DNA from: Bacteroidia bacterium
GTDB lineage: Bacteria > Bacteroidota > Bacteroidia > Bacteroidales > UBA7960
Assembly: GCA_007695305.1 (NCBI GenBank)
Contig: REEA01000135.1
Coordinates: 1-45,573 of the forward strand
Length of the DNA: 45,573 nt
Reading direction: 5' to 3'
Position 1 is the first letter of the stretch. Every line of letters begins with the position of its first letter. The position numbers were made by a program, and so were the translations under genes. The notes below the pieces were generated by a model. It saw only the letters and a list, made by a program, of their open reading frames with translations, was not told the DNA's origin and searched no databases. Positions 32,802 to 43,420 of the stretch are shown one piece after another.

Positions 32802-35800
32802 ATGTTTATTGACCGATTTATTCGTTATTGTCTTGCAAAACGCTGGATTTTTGTTGCCATTTTTTTCATGGCAGGTGTATTTGGCTACTACAGCTGGACG
32901 CAACTCACCATTGATGCTTATCCCGACATTGCCGATGTTACGACCATGGTGGTAACGCAATATCCGGGGCATGCAGCAGAGACAGTTGAAGAACAGATCA
33001 CGATTCCGCTGGAGCGGGAGCTTAATGGCATGCCGGGGCTTCTGGTTATGCGATCAAAAAGCACCTTCGGGCTGTCCATGATCACATTGGTTTTCACTGA
33101 TGACATGGACGATTATTTTGTCCGTCAATTAACGCGGGAGCGGATATCGGAAGTTGAGCTTCCCGAAGGAGCGTCACCGGAACTGGAACCGCTCACAAGT
33201 CCGACCGGCGAGATTTTCCGGTATACGCTTCAGTCTGACATCTACAGCCAAAGGGAGCTCCGGGAGTTACAGGAATGGGTGGTGATACCCAAAATCAGGG
33301 AAGTTTTTGGCGTGGCTGAAGTAGCCAATTTTGGTGGGGAAACAACGCAATTTCATTGCGAAATTGACCCGGAAATGCTCCAAAAATATGGTCTTTCGCT
33401 GGAAGATGTTATTGAAGCTGTTGACATTAACAATGCAAACGCAGGTGGTGGAAGAGTGGTGCGCGGTGACCTGGGTTATGTGATCAGGGGTATAGGGCTG
33501 GTCAGGTCATTGGATGACCTTGGGAATATTGTTGTAACCTCCATCGGCGGCACACCGGTTTTATTGCGTGATTTGGGAGAGCTGAAGCTGGGCGCCATGG
33601 AACGAAACGGTATGCTGGGAAAGGATGACCAGGACGATCTGGTATCAGGCATCGTGGTTATGCTTAGGGGTGAAGATCCGTCGGCAACACTGAAAGGCAT
33701 CCATGAAAAAGTGGATGACCTCAATAATCGCATACTGCCCGATGGTGTAAGTGTTGTTCCATATTATGATCGCACGGAGCTCATTGACCAAACCATCCGG
33801 CAGGTATCCATGACATTGTTGCGTGGCATCGGTCTGGTTGTTTTGATATTGTTGCTATTCCTGGGCAGCGTCAAATCAGCGCTTATTGTGGCCATTGTGA
33901 TCCCGTTTGCCATGCTTATATCTTTCGCGGTGATGCATCTTACCAACATTCCGGCGAATCTTTTGTCGCTTGGTGCCCTCAGCTTTGGGATCCTGGTAGA
34001 TGCTGCCATTGTTATCGTGGAAGCTTTGCAGGCCCGCCGGGAGAAAAACCCAAACGAACGCTTCAGCGAAGAACGGGTAGCCGATTCAACCATCAGGGTG
34101 GCACGACCAATATTTTTCTCCGTTCTGATCATCATTGCTGCACATTTGCCTCTGTTTGCCTTCGAAAGAATTGAAGCCAAGTTTTTTACGCCCATGGCCT
34201 ATACGGTGGCCTACGCCCTGGGCGGTGCCTTGCTGTTCTCCCTGGCTGTGATACCCGGCCTGATGCTCTGGTCATATAGTAAACCCTCCAGGGTTTTCAG
34301 GAACAAACCAATAGAATGGTTGAAACTGCAATATCAAAAGATGATGACATTTTTGCTGGATTTCCCCAGGTATGCCATCATCCCGGCACTGCTTGCCGTA
34401 ATCCTTACAGCATTTACATTTAACCGCATCGGCAAGGAGTTTTTACCTTATATCGACGAAGGATCCCTTTGGCTACAGGTGAAACTGCCCAGTGGGATAT
34501 CCATTGAAAAGGGAAGTGAAATGTCGGCTGAACTGCGCGATGCAGTAAGGGAGTTTCCTGAGGTTAGTTTCATTGTAACGCAACTGGGGAGAAATGATGA
34601 CGGCACCGACCCCTTCACCCCATCGCACATCGAGGCGATGGTGGGGTTGCATCCTTACCATACATGGAGCCCCCGAAGAAGCAAACTGGATCTCATTGAC
34701 GAAATGGATGAACGCTTACGAAAAATACCCGGTATGACCGTGGGTTTTTCACAACCCATGATCGACGGAGTGAACGACAAAGTGGCTGGTGCACACAGTG
34801 AATTGGTAATAAAGGTTTTCGGTGAAGATTTTGTTGAAACCAGGCGTATTGCCGAAGAAGTAATCAGTGTGCTTGAAAGCGTTGAGGGTGCTGTTGACCT
34901 TAAGCTGGATCAGGAGCCGCCCCTCCCACAGATGGAGATAGAAATTGACAGGGACGCGGCCGCGCGTTATGGCATCAATGCTTCATCAATCGCTGAGCTT
35001 ATTGAAGTTGGTATTGGCGGAAGGGAAGTATCTGAAATTTTCCTGGGTCAAAGACGTTATGACGTGATCCTTCGCTATCCTGAACATACACGAAACACGC
35101 CTGAAAATATCGGCAACCTGCTTCTGACCTCTCCGGGTGGTGCCAACGTTGCCTTATCACAGGTAGCCTACATCAACATGACGACAGGTGAAAGCACCAT
35201 TTCCAGGGAGATGAACCGCCGGCACACCACGGTAATGCTCAATCTGCGTGGGAGGGATTTTTCACACTTTATCAGGGAAGCACAATCAGCCATTGATGAA
35301 AGGGTTGATTACGATCCTGACCTGTATTCCCTTGAATGGGGCGGATTGTTTGAAAACAAGGAAAGAGCAGAAGGCAGGGCCATGATCATTATTCCCATGG
35401 TTTTTGTCCTGATTTTCCTTCTGCTGTATGCTGAATTCGGAACCATCCGTCATCCGCTGGTTATCCTGGCTTCACTTCCCCTTGCCGTTTTAGGGGGTTT
35501 GCTTGCCCTTGAGTTTCGGGGTATGACCGTGAATGTGGCCAGCACAGTTGGATTTATTGCACTTTCCGGACTGGCCGTACAAAATGGAGTTATCCTTATT
35601 TCCAACCTGAACAGGGTGAAAAAGAAAGTGGGCATCACATTAAAAGATGCGGTGATACAAGGCTCAGTGATGCGCCTGAGGCCTGTGTTGATCACCGCCC
35701 TTACAACCCTTTTCGGTGTTCTGCCTGCTGCTTATGCATATGGCGTCGGCAGCGATATACAGCGACCCCTGACCACTGTGATCATGGGAGGCCTTTTGTC

Positions 35801-35903
35801 TGCAACCATTCTCACCATGATCGTTATCCCCGTGATCTATTATTTGGTAGAAAAGAGATATTTTTTCGAAAACCCGGAGACCAAGCCAGGGGATCGTACA
35901 TAA
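32802..35903 (+). CDS. CusA/CzcA-type heavy-metal RND efflux pump
   Basis: This 1,033-aa inner-membrane proton-driven pump has the RND layout: TM1 at 15-33, two large periplasmic loops (about 35-335 and 555-865) and 12 membrane helices. Family marks are DAYPDIADVTTMVVTQYPG near the N-terminus and LSFGILVDAAIVIVEAL in TM4. Asp400 and Glu407 are the likely proton-relay acids, and VDAAIV is closer to CusA than to CzcA. The C-terminal half has IIPMVFVLIFLLLYAEFGT and RLRPVLITALTTLFG. Cu/Ag versus Zn/Co/Cd export cannot be settled by reading. It forms an operon with the adaptor upstream and the TolC-like gene 47 bp downstream. Confidence 0.95.
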   Translation: MFIDRFIRYCLAKRWIFVAIFFMAGVFGYYSWTQLTIDAYPDIADVTTMVVTQYPGHAAETVEEQITIPLERELNGMPGLLVMRSKSTFGLSMITLVFTDDMDDYFVRQLTRERISEVELPEGASPELEPLTSPTGEIFRYTLQSDIYSQRELRELQEWVVIPKIREVFGVAEVANFGGETTQFHCEIDPEMLQKYGLSLEDVIEAVDINNANAGGGRVVRGDLGYVIRGIGLVRSLDDLGNIVVTSIGGTPVLLRDLGELKLGAMERNGMLGKDDQDDLVSGIVVMLRGEDPSATLKGIHEKVDDLNNRILPDGVSVVPYYDRTELIDQTIRQVSMTLLRGIGLVVLILLLFLGSVKSALIVAIVIPFAMLISFAVMHLTNIPANLLSLGALSFGILVDAAIVIVEALQARREKNPNERFSEERVADSTIRVARPIFFSVLIIIAAHLPLFAFERIEAKFFTPMAYTVAYALGGALLFSLAVIPGLMLWSYSKPSRVFRNKPIEWLKLQYQKMMTFLLDFPRYAIIPALLAVILTAFTFNRIGKEFLPYIDEGSLWLQVKLPSGISIEKGSEMSAELRDAVREFPEVSFIVTQLGRNDDGTDPFTPSHIEAMVGLHPYHTWSPRRSKLDLIDEMDERLRKIPGMTVGFSQPMIDGVNDKVAGAHSELVIKVFGEDFVETRRIAEEVISVLESVEGAVDLKLDQEPPLPQMEIEIDRDAAARYGINASSIAELIEVGIGGREVSEIFLGQRRYDVILRYPEHTRNTPENIGNLLLTSPGGANVALSQVAYINMTTGESTISREMNRRHTTVMLNLRGRDFSHFIREAQSAIDERVDYDPDLYSLEWGGLFENKERAEGRAMIIIPMVFVLIFLLLYAEFGTIRHPLVILASLPLAVLGGLLALEFRGMTVNVASTVGFIALSGLAVQNGVILISNLNRVKKKVGITLKDAVIQGSVMRLRPVLITALTTLFGVLPAAYAYGVGSDIQRPLTTVIMGGLLSATILTMIVIPVIYYLVEKRYFFENPETKPGDRT

Positions 35904-35950
35904 TATTTTGCATTTCATTGATTTGGTTTTGATACTCAAAAAATACTAAC

Positions 35951-37213
35951 ATGCGCAAATTTTTGTATTTAACGGCTTTATCCAGTATTTTGCATTTTTC
36001 GGCTCCCATAACCGCAAAGGCACAGTTGGAAATGGACTTTGATGCATTTTTCCATCATGTTTTGGCTAACAATATTGAACTTATCATCGAACAATATGAA
36101 GTTACTGCCGCAGAGGCGGCATTACTGGCCTCAAGAGTCTTTGAGGATCCGGAACTGGAGCTGATCTTTCCCACATTTGACAAGGATGAATTTTCCGGTT
36201 TCCCCTCAAACATCGCCTTTGAGATGGAAATTCCGGTGGATATTTTCGGTAAACGGCGCAATCGCGTTAGGCAAGCCAGGGCTGAAAAATACGCTGCACA
36301 GGCTGGTCTGGAAAACTTTTTAAGGTATCTTCGGGCCGATGCAGCCAACACCTTCATAGAAGCAATAACCCTCCAGCTCGTTCTGGAACGGAAGCAACTT
36401 ACCCTCGAACAGTTGAACCAGCTGACAGAGCTCAACCTCGCTCTATATGAAGCTGGGGAGATCGGTGAAATAGATGTGTTGCAAACAAGATTGGAGGCCA
36501 GAAATTTTGAAGCAGAGCTGTTTGATGTACAATCGGATTATTCGGAATTGATGGGAGATGTTTACTTCCTGATGGGTGGCATCCCCACTGACTCCATTAT
36601 TTTTAAAGGCAATGTGTCATTATCCCAACCGGTTGTCAGTTATGATGAACTCCTGAAGCGTGCAAAAGAAAACAGGCCGGATATTATCATGGCCCAACGG
36701 TATGTTGAAGCTTCCCGCTATGCCATGCGTGAAGCACGTGCAGACCGTTTTCCGGATATCAGCCTGATCGCGGGTTACCATAATGAGCATGCCCTTTCAC
36801 CCTCACCCGGCTTTCGTGCAGCCTATGGCGGCCTGATCATACCCCTGAAGTTTTCCGGTATCAATCCGGGGGCTTTTCGGGAAACCCGGGCCTATGCCGA
36901 ACAGGCTGATTACTTGCTCGATGCTGCACACCTTCAACTGGAATCCGAGGTTAAAACTGCATGGAAGATTTTTCTCCTGCTGTCACAAAAGAGAATGCTC
37001 TTCACCGAAAGCATCCTTGAAGATGCAGAACGCGTTCGCGATGCCATCTCCTTCAGCTATCAACGGGGAGAGGTATCATTGCTGGAAGTACTGGATGCTC
37101 AGCGTACCATGAATGAAGTGTATATGAACTATTATGAAACACTGAATGATTATGCCAGGTCAGTGGTCAATCTGTCAGCAGTTGCTGGAGAATGGTTTGT
37201 GGTTTTTGAATAA
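35951..37213 (+). CDS. TolC family outer-membrane efflux protein
   Basis: This 420-aa protein begins with a signal peptide (MRKFLYLTALSSILHFSAP, cleavage near AKA). Two OEP repeats follow, rich in long amphipathic helices: NNIELIIEQYEVTAAEAALL, FLRYLRADAANTFIEAITLQ, and later AREARADRFPDISLIAGYH-like REARADRFPDISLIAGY and VRDAISFSYQRGEVSLLEVL. It should form the outer-membrane and periplasmic channel of the metal efflux system encoded by the two preceding genes. The spacing of 47 bp to the pump equals the preceding intergenic gap. Confidence 0.93.
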   Translation: MRKFLYLTALSSILHFSAPITAKAQLEMDFDAFFHHVLANNIELIIEQYEVTAAEAALLASRVFEDPELELIFPTFDKDEFSGFPSNIAFEMEIPVDIFGKRRNRVRQARAEKYAAQAGLENFLRYLRADAANTFIEAITLQLVLERKQLTLEQLNQLTELNLALYEAGEIGEIDVLQTRLEARNFEAELFDVQSDYSELMGDVYFLMGGIPTDSIIFKGNVSLSQPVVSYDELLKRAKENRPDIIMAQRYVEASRYAMREARADRFPDISLIAGYHNEHALSPSPGFRAAYGGLIIPLKFSGINPGAFRETRAYAEQADYLLDAAHLQLESEVKTAWKIFLLLSQKRMLFTESILEDAERVRDAISFSYQRGEVSLLEVLDAQRTMNEVYMNYYETLNDYARSVVNLSAVAGEWFVVFE

Positions 37214-37319
37214 GAACCCGTCGAACATGGATAACATAGCGAAAAAGTGAAAGCGCGAAGGAACAACAGTACGAAGGAGAGAAGGATCGAGTGGGTGAAA
37301 TATTAAGGATGCGAGACAT

Positions 37320-37366
37320 TTTCACACTTTCACATTTCCACACCTTTATAAAAAGACATACTTTTG
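37320..37366 (+). promoter_or_regulatory. Repeat-containing promoter region of the SLC13-like gene
   Basis: CACTTT/CACATTT/CCACA units (37320-37343) precede TACTTTTG (37359-37366), a perfect -7 box that ends 24 nt before the ATG at 37391. TTTC within the repeat lies at about the -33 distance. The other 100 bp of the gap after the TolC-like gene hold no feature I recognise. Confidence 0.5.
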
Positions 37367-37390
37367 CTCCTGATAAGTCTGAATTATTGT

Positions 37391-39160
37391 ATGGAACAGC
37401 TATTGGTTTTCTCCACCCTTTTTCTGGTACTTATTCTCTTTGCCTGGGGCAGGATACGTCACGATGCGGTAGCTCTTATTGCATTACTTTTCCTGGTGGC
37501 GACAGGGCTTATTCCTGCAGCAGAAGCGTTTAATGGTTTTGGACATCCTGCCGTAATTACGGTTGCAGCAGTGCTTGTAATCGGAAAAGCACTGGAATTT
37601 TCTGGGCTCATTGATCTGCTTGGTAAATGGGTAATGAAAGTGGGAAAGGGTTTGCTGATCCAGATCATCACACTGTCGGTTTTTGTAGCAATAGCATCTG
37701 CTTTTATGAATAACGTGGGGGCGCTGGCCATCATGATGCCTGTAGCCATAGCCATGGCTCGCAAAAGCGGGCATCCTCCCTCCTACATACTCATGCCCAT
37801 CGCGTTTGCCTCACTCTTAGGGGGAATGACCACCCTCATCGGCACCCCGCCAAATATCATCATTGCCACTTTCAGAGCCGACGCCATGGAGGAAGCTTTT
37901 GGTATGTTCGACTTTGCACCAGTGGGAGTAAGTCTGGCCATCGCCGGTATTCTTTTCATCGCTTTTATTGGATGGCGATTGCTTCCCAACCGTGCTGCGA
38001 AAAAATCAGCATCCGAACTCTTTGATATAGAAGAATATATCACCGAGGTAAAAGTTGCCAGAAACGCAAAGGTTAAAGACAAAACCATTAAGGAAATTGA
38101 AGAGATCACTGATTCGGAGGTCCGTATATTGGGACTTATACGCAAAGGTAAAAGAATACACGCGCCCGGTCCTGAGGAAGAGATCAGGTACGATGATATC
38201 CTCATACTGGAAACAGATGCAGATGATCTGAAAGCCTTCCTGGATGATACCGGTGTTAAGCTTGTGGGTGATAAAAAGTTTCGAAAAGATGCGGAAGGAT
38301 CAAAAAATATCCGCATCACCGAAGCCATCGTGATGGCTGACTCGTCAATCATTGGTCAATCGGCGGCTGCCCTGAAGATGCGCAGCCGTTTTGGGGTAAA
38401 CCTTCTGGCTGTTGCCCGGAAAGAACAAAAGATTCGCAGAAGGCTCGACCACGTAATTTTCCGGACCGGTGATGTGCTCTTGCTCCAGGGCAGGGAACAT
38501 ATGCTTGACGAAGTCATCACGTCAATTGGTTGTCTGCCCCTGGCTCAAAGAGGCCTCAGGCTTGGTTACCAAAAAAAGATACCCCTTGCACTGGGCATTT
38601 TCACACTGGCGATCATCATGGTGGTGGCAAACCTGTTGCCCGTTCAGGTTGCCTTCTCAATGGCTGCCCTGGCTATGGTATTGTCAGGCGTTTTGCCATT
38701 AAAAAACGTGTACCACAGTATCGACTGGCCGGTCATCGTTCTGCTTGCAGCAATGATTCCTGTAGGAGGTGCACTTGAAACAAGTGGGGGCGCCGATACC
38801 ATTGCTTCACAAATATTGCGCATTGGTGAAATATTCCCACCCTGGGCGATTCTGACCGTGATTCTTGTTGTTACCATGTTCCTGTCTGACATCATTAACA
38901 ATGCAGCAACAGTGGTTTTAATGGCACCTGTTGCCATCAGTGTGGCAAATGGTCTTGATCTGTCAATGGATCCTTTTCTAATGGCTGTGGCTGTCGGCGG
39001 TTCATGCGCATTTCTTACACCTATAGGACACCAGTCTAATACATTGGTCATGGGGCCGGGCGGTTATAAGTTTGCCGATTACTGGCGGATGGGCCTTCCA
39101 CTGGAAATAATTATCGTGGCAGTGGGCATCCCCATGATTATGATCACATGGCCTTTTTAA
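37391..39160 (+). CDS. SLC13/DASS-type transporter with two TrkA-C (RCK_C) domains
   Basis: This 589-aa inner-membrane protein starts with helices MEQLLVFSTLFLVLILFAWG and continues with the DASS-like first half (NNVGALAIMMPVAIAMA, then GGMTTLIGTPPNII). A soluble insert of about 190 residues follows (ELFDIEEYITEV to GDVLLLQGREH), holding two TrkA-C domains that probably bind a small regulatory ligand. The second transporter half carries DIINNAATVVLMAPVAIS and the repeat of the signature near LTPIGHQSNTLVMGPGGY. Relatives take up sulfate, dicarboxylates or other anions with Na+. The substrate is not readable. ATG 37391 is chosen; TTG 37364 is upstream. Confidence 0.92.
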   Translation: MEQLLVFSTLFLVLILFAWGRIRHDAVALIALLFLVATGLIPAAEAFNGFGHPAVITVAAVLVIGKALEFSGLIDLLGKWVMKVGKGLLIQIITLSVFVAIASAFMNNVGALAIMMPVAIAMARKSGHPPSYILMPIAFASLLGGMTTLIGTPPNIIIATFRADAMEEAFGMFDFAPVGVSLAIAGILFIAFIGWRLLPNRAAKKSASELFDIEEYITEVKVARNAKVKDKTIKEIEEITDSEVRILGLIRKGKRIHAPGPEEEIRYDDILILETDADDLKAFLDDTGVKLVGDKKFRKDAEGSKNIRITEAIVMADSSIIGQSAAALKMRSRFGVNLLAVARKEQKIRRRLDHVIFRTGDVLLLQGREHMLDEVITSIGCLPLAQRGLRLGYQKKIPLALGIFTLAIIMVVANLLPVQVAFSMAALAMVLSGVLPLKNVYHSIDWPVIVLLAAMIPVGGALETSGGADTIASQILRIGEIFPPWAILTVILVVTMFLSDIINNAATVVLMAPVAISVANGLDLSMDPFLMAVAVGGSCAFLTPIGHQSNTLVMGPGGYKFADYWRMGLPLEIIIVAVGIPMIMITWPF

Positions 39161-39165
39161 TCCTT

Positions 39166-39196
39166 TTTGCCATTTGTGAAGAAAGTTGTACTTTTA
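39166..39196 (+). promoter_or_regulatory. Promoter for the C25 protease gene
   Basis: TTTG (39166-39169) and TACTTTTA (39189-39196) are separated by exactly 19 nt. The -7 box matches TAnnTTTG except for its last base. It ends 47 nt before the ATG at 39244. Confidence 0.55.
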
Positions 39197-39243
39197 CAGG
39201 TCAAAAAAATACCGCATTATTATTCTAAAACACCTTTCTTCAA

Positions 39244-42200
39244 ATGAAAAACACATTACACTTGCTATTTTCCATAGCCTTAGTTGTTGTTTTTGGCTAT
39301 GTGTTTGCACAAACACCTATGATCAAATTCGAGTCCGAACATGGGCGAATCGTAGAGGTTACAAAAAACGACTTTGAAACCACAAGGGTAGATTTTGCTT
39401 TTGAGGGTTTAAATTTTTTCAATGTAAAGACCGATCAGGGCTATTTTACCGAACTGGTAATGCCCTTTGGTTACAGTGTGGGAGAGCTTGGTACACCAAA
39501 GCTGCCGGCCCAGCATAAGCTGGTAGAAATTCCTTTTGGTGCGGAGGTGCATGTTGAAGTGATCAGCTACACCACCAGGGAGTATAAGCTCGCAGATTTT
39601 GGTGTGAAGCACCCCCTGATGCCTGTTCAACCCTCCATACGCAAAGACCAGGATATAAGGGACGTACCTTTTGAGTACAAGCCTTCTTATTATGCAAAGA
39701 CCACCTTTCTGGAACCTGAGCTGGCCGGCATTGAGGTACTTGGAGTAATGCGCGGACAGCGAATTGCGCGCCTTACGGTTGCACCCGTGCAATACAATCC
39801 GGCAGAGGAAACCATCAGGGTGTTCAATAACGTAGAAGTTGAAATCCAATATTCCGGAGCAGATGAAGCACTAACAAGGAATATCAAGGCTTCAACTTAT
39901 TCACCTTATTTTGATGTTGCTTATAATTTTGTAATAAACCCATTCAACAACAGGGATCTTTTTGATGACCATCCGGATTTGACACGTTATCCCATAAAAA
40001 TGGTGATTGTTTCCCATGATGATTTTGAAGAAACGCTCCAACCATTTATTGAATGGAAAACCATCCAGGGTTTCCATATCATTGAAGCGTACACGAGTGA
40101 AATCGGAAGCACGGCTGCTGCTATCCAAAATTTCATTCATGCACAATACAATGCCGCAACACCGGAAGATCCTGCACCAACTTTTGTAATGGTAGTAGGC
40201 GACCCCACCAGGCTTCCTGCCTCCGCAACCGGAAGTGCCTCCAACCAGGTAACCGACCTATACTATGGATCCGTAGATGGGGATATGTTCCCGGAGATGT
40301 ATGTTGGTCGATTATCAGCCCGAAACATACAAGAGTTGCAGAACCAACTTGATAAAATCCTGTATTATCAGCAATACCAGTTTGAAGACCCCTCCTACCT
40401 GAATGATGTTACGCTTATTGCCGGCTCCGATGGTTTCTGGAACCCACAGGTTGGTCAACCAACGGTACACTATGGCACACAGAATTATTTCAACACCGCC
40501 AACGGTTTCACCAATGTCAATGCATTTTTATCAAGCTATGCCGGTGTTTACGATGAAGAAAGGATTGCTGTGAGCCTGATCAATTTTACCGCACACTGCT
40601 CACCCACCAGTTGGGCAGGACCAAACCTTTCCGTATCCGATGTTCATAACATGACCAATACCAACCGTTATCCTTTGGCCATTGGAAACTGTTGCCAAAG
40701 CGCTCTTTTCAGTCATCCGGAAAGTATAGGTGAGGCATGGGTAAGGGCAGGAAACAAAGGTGCCGTTGCCTATATAGGCTCGGCGCCAAACACCCATTGG
40801 TTTGAAGACTTCTACTGGGCTGTGGGAGCTTTCCCCATCCAGGGTAACAACGGAGGTTATGTACCCTCAGTTGAGGAAACAACCATGGGTGCTTATGATG
40901 CGCAGTTCGTGGGTGACTATCATGCCGTTGCCTCCACAAAACTTGTCGGAAACCTGGCGCTCACCCAAGCCCATATTCAAAATTATCCCACACATTCCAG
41001 TGCACTATGGTACTGGCAGGGTTATCAAACTTTTGGTGATCCTTCCACCATCATTTATTTTACAGAAGGCAGTGAAAATGTAGTCAGCCATATGCCCATC
41101 GTGCCCATTGGACTGGAAACATACACTGTAGAAGCACTCCCGGGATCCTATGTGGCTATTTCCAAAGATGGTGTTCTTCATGGAGCAGCTTTTGTCGGTA
41201 TTGACGGAGAAGTGGAAGTGCCCATCGAACCCATACTGGACGGAGGCGATGTTACCATCGCTGTAACCAAACCACAATACATTCCTTACATTGTAGAAGT
41301 ACCTGCAGCAGCCCTCGAAGGACCCTTTGTTGTCATTGACCACTATCTGATCAACGATCCTGATGGCACACAACAAGCCAATTATGGTCAGTCATTCACC
41401 ATTGACCTCACCCTGAAAAATGTTGGTGCAGACCCGGTTGATGAAGTTACTGCTACCCTTTCCGGCGATGACGATTTCATCACACTCGAAAATGCCGGTG
41501 AAGCTGTAACATTTGATCCCATGAATGCCGGTGATACCGGTAATTCCGCTACAGTTGCCGATGCTTTCAGTTTCCAGGTAAGCATCGATGTACCCGACCA
41601 GCACATGGCAACATTCGTGTTAACCGTTACCGACGGAGAGGATGAATGGACATCCAGCCTCAGGATCACCGCCAATGCTCCCGTGTTGACGCTTAAGGCA
41701 GAATATGTGATTGATGACAGTGAACACGGAGACGGAAATGGAAGACTGGATCCGGGCGAAGCTGCACTGCTTATATTTGAACTAACAAACCATGGTAATA
41801 CTGATGCCAGATACACCGTTGTGAGTTTGCACGGTAACTCGCCGTATTTTACCATTGAAGAAAATGAAATGGAACTGGAGCCTGTAATAGCCGGCGAAAC
41901 CATCGCAATAGCGTTTAATGTATCGGCCCATCCTTCGACAATGGAGGGGACACTCGTAAACCTGGAAGTTGTTGCGGAAGACGCCCACACAGTCGAGCTG
42001 CACACGGAGTTGTTTATCGGACAGTTGCCTGAACTAACACTCGGAGACGGAAACCTGGACAGTCATCATTATCCTTTCTACAATTTTTACAGGGCCAACA
42101 GAAGCCAGATGATTTATATGGCAGGTGAACTTGGCGCCGGAGAAAAGACCATCACAGAAATGGCCTTTGAAATCACCAACGCGTCCACCTCGCATAACCA

Positions 42201-43398
42201 GCTTCCCAACTTCTATATCAGGATGATGCACACTGAGGCCAGTAGTTTTGGAAACAATTTTATCAATACCGACAATGCACAGGTAGTTTACCATGCGAAC
42301 CCATTTGTGATGCCGTTGGAAACCGGCATGGTTAATTGGGAATTGCAGGAACACTTTGAATACAACGGCAGCAGCAACCTGCTTGTGGAGGTGGTCTGGG
42401 GCCAATTGCCAAACTGGACGTCCAACTTCTACCGTGTTGCCTCAACACAAACAGGCGGTAACACAGTAGCCTTTGGTTACAGTGACTGGGTTGACGTACC
42501 GGCATTCAACGGCACTGCCAGCGTAAGGCCTAATTTGTGGCTGGCATTTGCTGCAGATGCTCCTGAAGATACGCACGATTTACATTTTGTGGTTTCTGAC
42601 CAGAATGAAAACACCCTGGCTGATGCAGCCGTTACCATCGGGTCGTTGACAAAACTAACCGGACAGGATGGATTGACCGGCTTTAACCTCTTACCCGGTG
42701 TGTATAACTATCATGTACAGAAAGAAAACTTCCAGCCATTCGACGAATCCGTCAACCTTGATGATGACAAAACGGTGGCAGTCGTTTTATCACCGTTGGA
42801 TTTTGCCGTAACTTTCAAGGTTAATCTTACCCGTGCCATTCAGTTTGGCTTGTTGGATGGTTTTGATTATAACCAACACCATATCTTTATTACCGGGGAT
42901 ATGACAACTTGGTCAGAGCCGGGCACAGATGTGGATAACCAGATGATGGAAAGGATCAGTTCAGAACCCATGGTTTACAGTATTGTTCATCAGTTGATGC
43001 CGGGAGTTTATGAGTACAAGTACTTCTCTGATCTTATCGGTGAGGGCTGGGATGGCGGTGAATGGCCAGGCGACCCCAATCGTTCAATAGAAGTTATTGG
43101 CGAAGCATTGGTGGTGGAAGAAATGTTTGGTCCAAGTGATTTGCAGGTCATCGAATATGATGAAATTGTGCTGAACTTGTTCCCGAATCCCGCACGAACC
43201 AATCTGACCGTGGAAGCCAATGAAGCTATTACAGGCATTAGGATGATCGACATGCTCGGCCAGGTTGTTTACATTACATCTTTAGGAGGCGAGTACAATC
43301 ATGTGATCAATGTAACGGCATTCAGAACCGGAGTTTACTTTGTGCAAGTCACTACATCCGGTGGCGTAATTACGAGCAGGGTTCAGATTACCAGGTAA
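39244..43398 (+). CDS. Gingipain-like C25 family cysteine protease with T9SS C-terminal sorting domain
   Basis: This 1,384-aa secreted protein opens with a signal peptide (MKNTLHLLFSIALVVVFGYV, cleavage near FAQ). A propeptide-like region (about 25-240) precedes the C25 catalytic domain (about 245-620). In it FTAHCSPTSW carries the catalytic His451, and GNCCQSALF carries the likely nucleophile Cys484. Beta-sandwich domains follow, with an Asp-rich Ca-binding-like DDSEHGDGNGRLDPGE loop. Then come a jelly-roll-like region (LTLGDGNLDSHHYPFYNFYR), a SusE/CBM-like fold (ITGDMTTWSEPG, YEYKYFSD) and a type-A T9SS C-terminal domain (LNLFPNPARTNLTVE to the end). It would be exported by Sec, then anchored or released at the cell surface. 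It is monocistronic with a strong terminator. Confidence 0.93.
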   Translation: MKNTLHLLFSIALVVVFGYVFAQTPMIKFESEHGRIVEVTKNDFETTRVDFAFEGLNFFNVKTDQGYFTELVMPFGYSVGELGTPKLPAQHKLVEIPFGAEVHVEVISYTTREYKLADFGVKHPLMPVQPSIRKDQDIRDVPFEYKPSYYAKTTFLEPELAGIEVLGVMRGQRIARLTVAPVQYNPAEETIRVFNNVEVEIQYSGADEALTRNIKASTYSPYFDVAYNFVINPFNNRDLFDDHPDLTRYPIKMVIVSHDDFEETLQPFIEWKTIQGFHIIEAYTSEIGSTAAAIQNFIHAQYNAATPEDPAPTFVMVVGDPTRLPASATGSASNQVTDLYYGSVDGDMFPEMYVGRLSARNIQELQNQLDKILYYQQYQFEDPSYLNDVTLIAGSDGFWNPQVGQPTVHYGTQNYFNTANGFTNVNAFLSSYAGVYDEERIAVSLINFTAHCSPTSWAGPNLSVSDVHNMTNTNRYPLAIGNCCQSALFSHPESIGEAWVRAGNKGAVAYIGSAPNTHWFEDFYWAVGAFPIQGNNGGYVPSVEETTMGAYDAQFVGDYHAVASTKLVGNLALTQAHIQNYPTHSSALWYWQGYQTFGDPSTIIYFTEGSENVVSHMPIVPIGLETYTVEALPGSYVAISKDGVLHGAAFVGIDGEVEVPIEPILDGGDVTIAVTKPQYIPYIVEVPAAALEGPFVVIDHYLINDPDGTQQANYGQSFTIDLTLKNVGADPVDEVTATLSGDDDFITLENAGEAVTFDPMNAGDTGNSATVADAFSFQVSIDVPDQHMATFVLTVTDGEDEWTSSLRITANAPVLTLKAEYVIDDSEHGDGNGRLDPGEAALLIFELTNHGNTDARYTVVSLHGNSPYFTIEENEMELEPVIAGETIAIAFNVSAHPSTMEGTLVNLEVVAEDAHTVELHTELFIGQLPELTLGDGNLDSHHYPFYNFYRANRSQMIYMAGELGAGEKTITEMAFEITNASTSHNQLPNFYIRMMHTEASSFGNNFINTDNAQVVYHANPFVMPLETGMVNWELQEHFEYNGSSNLLVEVVWGQLPNWTSNFYRVASTQTGGNTVAFGYSDWVDVPAFNGTASVRPNLWLAFAADAPEDTHDLHFVVSDQNENTLADAAVTIGSLTKLTGQDGLTGFNLLPGVYNYHVQKENFQPFDESVNLDDDKTVAVVLSPLDFAVTFKVNLTRAIQFGLLDGFDYNQHHIFITGDMTTWSEPGTDVDNQMMERISSEPMVYSIVHQLMPGVYEYKYFSDLIGEGWDGGEWPGDPNRSIEVIGEALVVEEMFGPSDLQVIEYDEIVLNLFPNPARTNLTVEANEAITGIRMIDMLGQVVYITSLGGEYNHVINVTAFRTGVYFVQVTTSGGVITSRVQITR

Positions 43399-43420
43399 GC
43401 CGTATAATTTAATATACAGA

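Noticed and set aside
33981-34022. SFG in TM4 of the RND pump where CzcA has DFG
   Set aside because: CusA also lacks that first Asp, and Asp400 and Glu407 are present, so this is a subfamily feature rather than a defect.
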